A stretch of 55,561 nt of DNA from Bacteroidales bacterium KA00251 (GTDB lineage: Bacteria > Bacteroidota > Bacteroidia > Bacteroidales > Porphyromonadaceae), in NCBI GenBank assembly GCA_001552775.1, contig KQ959277.1, positions 79,867-135,427 of the forward strand, in the 5' to 3' direction. Shown here one piece after another: positions 51,569 through 55,561 of this stretch. Both the position numbers and the translations under genes were made by a program. Numbering within the stretch: the stretch's first letter is position 1; each line of letters starts with the position of its first letter. The notes below the pieces were generated by a model, which saw nothing but the letters and a program-made list of their open reading frames with translations, made no database searches and was not told the DNA's origin.

Positions 51569-53958
51569 TATGATTCAATTATGTTTGTTTGTTTATTTGG
51601 TCTTTTGATAGTGTTTGTCTCCTTGCCAAACAGACGGAACTTCTGGATGAGTATAGGCGTCACAAAGAGGTCGGCAAGCAGTGCTGACAAGATCCCTGCC
51701 ACAGATAGTATGCCCATATGTGCAAAGGAGAGACCCTCTGATGTGGTGTATACAGCGAAATTGGCACAGATTACTACGCTTGTCAAGATGATTGGAGTAC
51801 CAATGGTGTGGAATGAACGAAGGATCGCATTCCTATAATTGCCCTTACGGTCAAACTCAAGATGACTATGATTGATGAAGTGTATGGTATCGTCCACAGC
51901 CAAGCCGAGGATCATCGGCATAATAGTGGCCGTCATCATATCCAATGGATAGCCCAGCCATCCCATTAGTCCGCCAACGACCAATGCCGGGGTGATATTT
52001 GGGATTAAACCGACAAGCCCTATGCGTACACTGCCGAAAACAATCATCATCAGTAGACCTATAATAAGGAGAGAAATGGCGAACGAAACCATTTGCCCGC
52101 GTGCGATATACTGCATCATTACGGTAAACTGCGGGATACTTCCAACGGTAGTGACTGTCGCATTGGGGAAGAGCATCTGTGCGTAAGCAATTATATCGTT
52201 CAGCTCTCGCTCTGTTTCCCCTGAATCGTATGAATTCATCTCCACCATCAGACGAAGACGGCGGTAGTCGTAATCTATCCAATACTCTGCTTCACTACCT
52301 CCCGCATTTTCGTAAAGGAGCAACAGCTGTGCAACCTCATCAGGGTTATGGGGAATGGTATAATAAGAAGGATTACCATCATGTAGCGTTTGATTTAGGT
52401 CTTTGAGTATATTCAATACCGAGGTCGTTCGTTTGGTCAACTTATACCCACCAGCATGCTGTGCAAGGGAGTCCAATCGCAGTAGCATTGTTGGAGACTT
52501 TGCCAATCCTTCTTCTGGAAAGTCGATCATTACATCGTAGGTATAAATAGACCCAAGTTCGCTTTCCCCCACCTCCAATAGGTTGTTGACGTAATCAATC
52601 TTTCGTCCCATCGTTCGCTCTACATCAAAAGCCGTCTCTATTTTGGTGAATTGGTAGATAAGAACCACAGAGATAATCCCAGTGAGCCATAGTATCAAAG
52701 TGCCATGCCTGAGTACACTCTTACCTAAGCTTTCTAGCTTCTGATCCATCCACCTTCCACCAGTCTCTTGCACCTTGGGGTGAGGCTTTCCGTCCTTGCC
52801 AAAACTGAGGAGAATGGGCATCAAGGTGATGGAGAAAAGAAATGACAGCATCACACACGAAGAGGAGGCTATTCCGATAAAACGCATCGGTTGCATAGGA
52901 ATGGCGAGGAATGAAAGCAAGGAAGCGAAAGTGGTGAGTGCACTGAAAAGCACTGGCCACCCCATTTCTCCTACCGTTTCCTCCACGGCTTGTTTCCTTA
53001 TTCCATGAATGAGGAACCTACGCTTGAAATAGGAGTATACGTGAATATTGTATGCAATGGAAACGGCAAAGACCAGCAACATAGGGATCAATACCATACC
53101 GCTGTCTATGGTCATACCAACATATCCCAGCACCCCATACACCACGATGATGGAGCTGATAGCGGTGAGAAGAGGGACGACGACCCCTCTAAATGAACGT
53201 GTCACCAGTAGGAGAATAAGAATGGAGACGAGGGTTGCGATACCCATTACGCGTGGCATTTCCTTCCCAATCCATTTCATTTTCATCGCTGTCACATAGG
53301 GTAGCCCAGTTCCTTTGGGATGAAGTGCCTTGTACTTGTCCTTGGTAATAATATGATCTAGTTCATTGCCCGTAAGGACCTCGGGAGAAACAGGATTCTT
53401 CCCCTTATTCCAAACAGAGTCTTCGGGAAAAGTACGTAGCTTAAGTATAATCCACGAGAGCCTCCCATCTTTGGAAATTAATCGCTCTGCTACGTGAGGT
53501 TTCATATAAGCCTTGCGACGAATCTCTTCCAATTGCTTGGGATCCGTAGGGATCGTATCGGGGACTATCTGCTCAATGGCGATACCATCTTCGCCTCCCA
53601 TCATAAACTCGATGTCGGTAAGAGAGGTGATTTTGTCGGCGTACGAAAGGCTGTCCACCATCTCGTTCGTTAGTTCACGAATCAGCTCTAGATTGTCTTT
53701 CGTAAACGAATTGTCACACCTAGTCAGCACGGCTGCGAAGTTGTCATTCCCGAATATCTCCTTGAATTCTTCGGTCTTGACAAGCATCGGGTCGTCTTCG
53801 AGGAAGTAGTCTTCCCATGAGGCACTTACCTTGAAGTATCTAAGTCCCGATACGCCAATGGCAAGGATCAGGATAAACCCTCCCAGCACTACCCAGCGAT
53901 TACGCATCATTCTTTTGCCACGTAAGGCAAACCAATTGTTAATTCTTTCTATTTTCAT
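51568..53958 (-). CDS. MMPL/RND-family transporter
   Basis: The 796-aa protein has one N-terminal TM (about 21-40), a large periplasmic loop (SWEDYFLEDDPML onward), a first TM bundle (about 238-390), a second loop and a second TM bundle (about 625-785). GLAVDDTIHFINHSH in the second bundle carries the paired acidic residues used for proton coupling in RND proteins. MMPL proteins with a LolA-like protein and a DUF1302-like barrel move lipids or hydrophobic molecules. It is the first transporter gene after the TetR pair. Confidence 0.9.
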   Translation of the reverse strand: MKIERINNWFALRGKRMMRNRWVVLGGFILILAIGVSGLRYFKVSASWEDYFLEDDPMLVKTEEFKEIFGNDNFAAVLTRCDNSFTKDNLELIRELTNEMVDSLSYADKITSLTDIEFMMGGEDGIAIEQIVPDTIPTDPKQLEEIRRKAYMKPHVAERLISKDGRLSWIILKLRTFPEDSVWNKGKNPVSPEVLTGNELDHIITKDKYKALHPKGTGLPYVTAMKMKWIGKEMPRVMGIATLVSILILLLVTRSFRGVVVPLLTAISSIIVVYGVLGYVGMTIDSGMVLIPMLLVFAVSIAYNIHVYSYFKRRFLIHGIRKQAVEETVGEMGWPVLFSALTTFASLLSFLAIPMQPMRFIGIASSSCVMLSFLFSITLMPILLSFGKDGKPHPKVQETGGRWMDQKLESLGKSVLRHGTLILWLTGIISVVLIYQFTKIETAFDVERTMGRKIDYVNNLLEVGESELGSIYTYDVMIDFPEEGLAKSPTMLLRLDSLAQHAGGYKLTKRTTSVLNILKDLNQTLHDGNPSYYTIPHNPDEVAQLLLLYENAGGSEAEYWIDYDYRRLRLMVEMNSYDSGETERELNDIIAYAQMLFPNATVTTVGSIPQFTVMMQYIARGQMVSFAISLLIIGLLMMIVFGSVRIGLVGLIPNITPALVVGGLMGWLGYPLDMMTATIMPMILGLAVDDTIHFINHSHLEFDRKGNYRNAILRSFHTIGTPIILTSVVICANFAVYTTSEGLSFAHMGILSVAGILSALLADLFVTPILIQKFRLFGKETNTIKRPNKQTNIIES

Positions 53959-54040
53959 ATCATTTCATGTTACATTCATCTTGAGGTGTCTTTACTCCTA
54001 AGTGGCAATAGCCCAAAAGAGAACAGGAAGACGTTTTGTT

Positions 54041-54078
54041 CAAAAAGAAAGCGAGCCGCCTCTGTAGGCGACTCGCTC
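54041..54078 (-). terminator. Rho-independent terminator between TetR pair and MMPL gene
   Basis: On the minus strand GCGAGTCGCC pairs with GGCGGCTCGC (one mismatch) around a 6-nt loop and is followed by TTTCTTTTTG. It separates the TetR/small-protein transcript from the transporter operon, so the latter needs its own promoter or read-through. Confidence 0.7.
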
Positions 54079-54140
54079 GATAGGATGATTTCCTAAAATG
54101 AAATTTCTTATACTGCAGGACTCTAGAATAAATTCCCCCG

Positions 54141-54332
54141 CTACTTTGTATTTGGATAGTCTGTATCATTCATTTCATCCTTTATTGTCATTGACCACTT
54201 CGTACCAAGCTTTAGTGCAATAGACATTGCCACGGCTTTGCCCACACTTATCAGCATCAAAGAGAGAAAGCCCATCAACGCCCTCTCCAAAATCATATTT
54301 CTTTCATTGCTTGTACTATATGTAATGCTCAT
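54141..54332 (-). CDS. Small (63-aa) membrane protein coupled to TetR
   Basis: The ATG at 54332 overlaps the TetR stop as ATGA, which supports translation. The product starts MSITYSTSNERNMILERAL, has one hydrophobic segment (about 19-42, MGFLSLMLISVGKAVAMSIALKL in part) and a polar tail. I do not recognise it. It may be an accessory protein of the exporter or of the regulator. A longer in-frame start inside tetR is possible but less likely. Confidence 0.55.
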   Translation of the reverse strand: MSITYSTSNERNMILERALMGFLSLMLISVGKAVAMSIALKLGTKWSMTIKDEMNDTDYPNTK

Positions 54333-54961
54333 AATCCGCTCTGATGATCTACCTTCATAAGTCGCTTCCACCCACCTGTACTGAAGTGGATATATTCACC
54401 GATAAAGCATTCGATATCCTCGGAGGAAAGCTCCTCGTGCAATACAATCTCTCTCATCATACTGATCCACCAAGAGCTGATGAAGTGTATGAAAAAAGGG
54501 GAAACACTAGTATGTAGCTCTGGATATAATTCTTTCATCCTTTCTAGATAGTCGATTCCGGTTATCGTGCTTTTATCAATCCATCGCTCCCAATAGTCTT
54601 CAAATCGTGTATCTCGAGTATCAAGAAATAGCAACCTAAACTCCTTGCGATAACGAGTAATCACACCCATTACCTTTTGCATAGATTGACGGTGAAACTC
54701 TTCTGAGGTAAAGATCTCAAGTGAAAGGTTTTTATCACTATTATGGTTTTCCAGCATATTAGTCATCGCCTCCAAAAGTGGACGCAAGACGATTGCCAGC
54801 AAATCATCCTTGCAGGGATAATAATTGTATATGTTGCTTAGCCCAACACCAGACAGCTTGGAAATCTCACGCATAGACACCGCCTTGAAGCCTTTCCTTA
54901 GAAACGCTTCTCGAGCTGTATCTTGCAATAGTCTGCGTGTATGTTCCTTTGTCGTCTGCAT
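54329..54961 (-). CDS. TetR-family transcriptional regulator
   Basis: The 210-aa protein has the TetR N-terminal HTH (residues about 8-55), with AREAFLRKGFKAVSMREI then LSGVGLSNIYNYYPCKDDLL. The rest is the helical ligand-binding domain. It is encoded upstream and in the same direction as the export genes, the classic position for a repressor of efflux that senses the exported compound. The ligand is unknown. Confidence 0.93.
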   Translation of the reverse strand: MQTTKEHTRRLLQDTAREAFLRKGFKAVSMREISKLSGVGLSNIYNYYPCKDDLLAIVLRPLLEAMTNMLENHNSDKNLSLEIFTSEEFHRQSMQKVMGVITRYRKEFRLLFLDTRDTRFEDYWERWIDKSTITGIDYLERMKELYPELHTSVSPFFIHFISSWWISMMREIVLHEELSSEDIECFIGEYIHFSTGGWKRLMKVDHQSGL

Positions 54962-55173
54962 AATAAGAACTTTATCCTACTTCTGCGAGCAAAAGTCGTA
55001 AAGTTTTCCAGAATACACAATACCTAAAAATAGGGGTTTTCCGATCAGCCTTCTTGTTATTTATGACACGATAGAACTGCGAGATGAATGATTATTAATA
55101 CTTCCAACTGGTGCATTCCTCTAGTAATCCCACCAATAGCAACCTAAAAGGCATTGGCATCTATCTTTACGAA

Positions 55174-55530
55174 TCATTCTTTTATGAGGTGAGAGAGTAT
55201 TGGGTCAGCTTTGATACGAGCAGTCACAGAGTCTACGAGGGATAGCTCCTCTCGTTTCACACGTTTATAGTTGGCTTCAATAGTCTCACGCAGACTATCG
55301 GAGCCATTTTCGTTTGTAAAGTCCGCTATGATGGGGATAGGCTGGTAAGCTTTCGTTTCAGCTGAGACCTTGGCAACATCAACAACGATCTCAGCGTGGA
55401 AGAGACTGTTGCACGAAGGCGATCTGCTACGTTGCTTTCGGAATTCGGGTTTGGTCATGTACGTGAGTACGCTCCCTTCACCCTCATCCTTAGCGCCTTG
55501 CATTTCATCCTTCGTGCAAAGTCTCGACAC
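55174..55530 (-). CDS. Hypothetical chimeric ORF, second copy
   Basis: The 118-aa frame matches the ORF at 45478-45831 over its whole length: MSRLCTKDEMQG from the MITE, then NSLFHAEIVVDVAKVSAET and IIADFTNENGSDSLRETIE, ending SHLIKE. The C-terminal about 75 residues are not MITE sequence. Its function is not recognised. Confidence 0.4.
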   Translation of the reverse strand: MSRLCTKDEMQGAKDEGEGSVLTYMTKPEFRKQRSRSPSCNSLFHAEIVVDVAKVSAETKAYQPIPIIADFTNENGSDSLRETIEANYKRVKREELSLVDSVTARIKADPILSHLIKE

Positions 55531-55561
55531 ATTTTAGTAAATGTGCGAGAATGGCACTTCG
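55190..55561. repeat. Right direct repeat flanking the export cluster
   Basis: Same orientation and composition as the unit at 45490-45874. The window ends inside it. Confidence 0.85.
55402..55561 (+). mobile_element. MITE copy F (cut by window end)
   Basis: It begins GAGACTGTTGCACGAAGGCG and closely follows copy E through CACATTTTAGTAAATGTG to the window end, where the terminal inverted repeat (GGCACTTCG) is just beginning. Confidence 0.8.

Overview
The window reads as a Bacteroidota chromosome, most likely Porphyromonas or a close relative. The evidence is a moderately low G+C content, promoters of the TAnnTTTG type with little use of Shine-Dalgarno sequences, a TonB-dependent receptor with a carboxypeptidase-regulatory N-terminal domain, a BspA-like LRR surface protein, the DUF4271-hemD-rnpA-yidD gene order, and copies of a MITE-like element with GAGACTGTTGCA ends. 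The genus is inferred from gene content, not from a marker-gene comparison.

Positions 1-24,180 are mostly core genome. On the minus strand lie the start of rsmH, mscL, an M3 peptidase, and a complete [FeFe]-hydrogenase locus: hydA (group B type) followed by the maturases hydE, hydG and hydF. A 750-bp divergent gap holding two inverted repeats upstream of hydA separates this from a plus-strand run bioD - rel (bifunctional (p)ppGpp synthetase/hydrolase) - bioB - bioA. Two minus-strand operons follow: yitT-like / cyclophilin / RsmF-like methyltransferase, and TonB receptor / DUF4271 / hemD / rnpA / yidD / glycosyltransferase.

Positions 24,180-27,300 hold tRNA-Pro(CGG) and tRNA-Gly(CCC) with promoter and terminator. 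Next come a gene whose C-terminal part resembles the hydrolase domain of Rel but lacks one metal ligand, and an FMN riboswitch in front of ribB.

Positions 27,300-45,900 are accessory DNA and look like a defence island. It contains an SF1 helicase fused to an endonuclease-like domain, the broken tail of a type I restriction subunit (hsdR) with a five-unit 22-bp tandem repeat and a MITE inside it, two large secreted surface proteins, and a compact locus: XRE regulator with a palindromic operator, the stump of one cytosine-C5 methyltransferase, a complete cytosine-C5 methyltransferase, a McrB-like AAA+ NTPase, a DUF2357/PD-(D/E)XK nuclease, and a GHKL (MORC/Hsp90-like) ATPase fused to a PD-(D/E)XK nuclease. 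This resembles LlaJI-type restriction-modification, which uses two m5C methylases plus McrB-like and McrC-like restriction proteins, with an added GHKL-nuclease effector and one methylase broken. It is the best candidate for an unusual system here.

Positions 45,900-54,970 are a TetR-controlled export cluster on the minus strand: TetR, a 63-aa membrane protein, an MMPL/RND transporter, two ABC half-transporters, a LolA-like periplasmic protein and an outer-membrane beta-barrel. The cluster is bracketed by two direct repeats of about 385 bp (near 45.5 and 55.2 kb), each made of one MITE copy plus a conserved flank, so it may have moved or may be able to recombine out as a unit.
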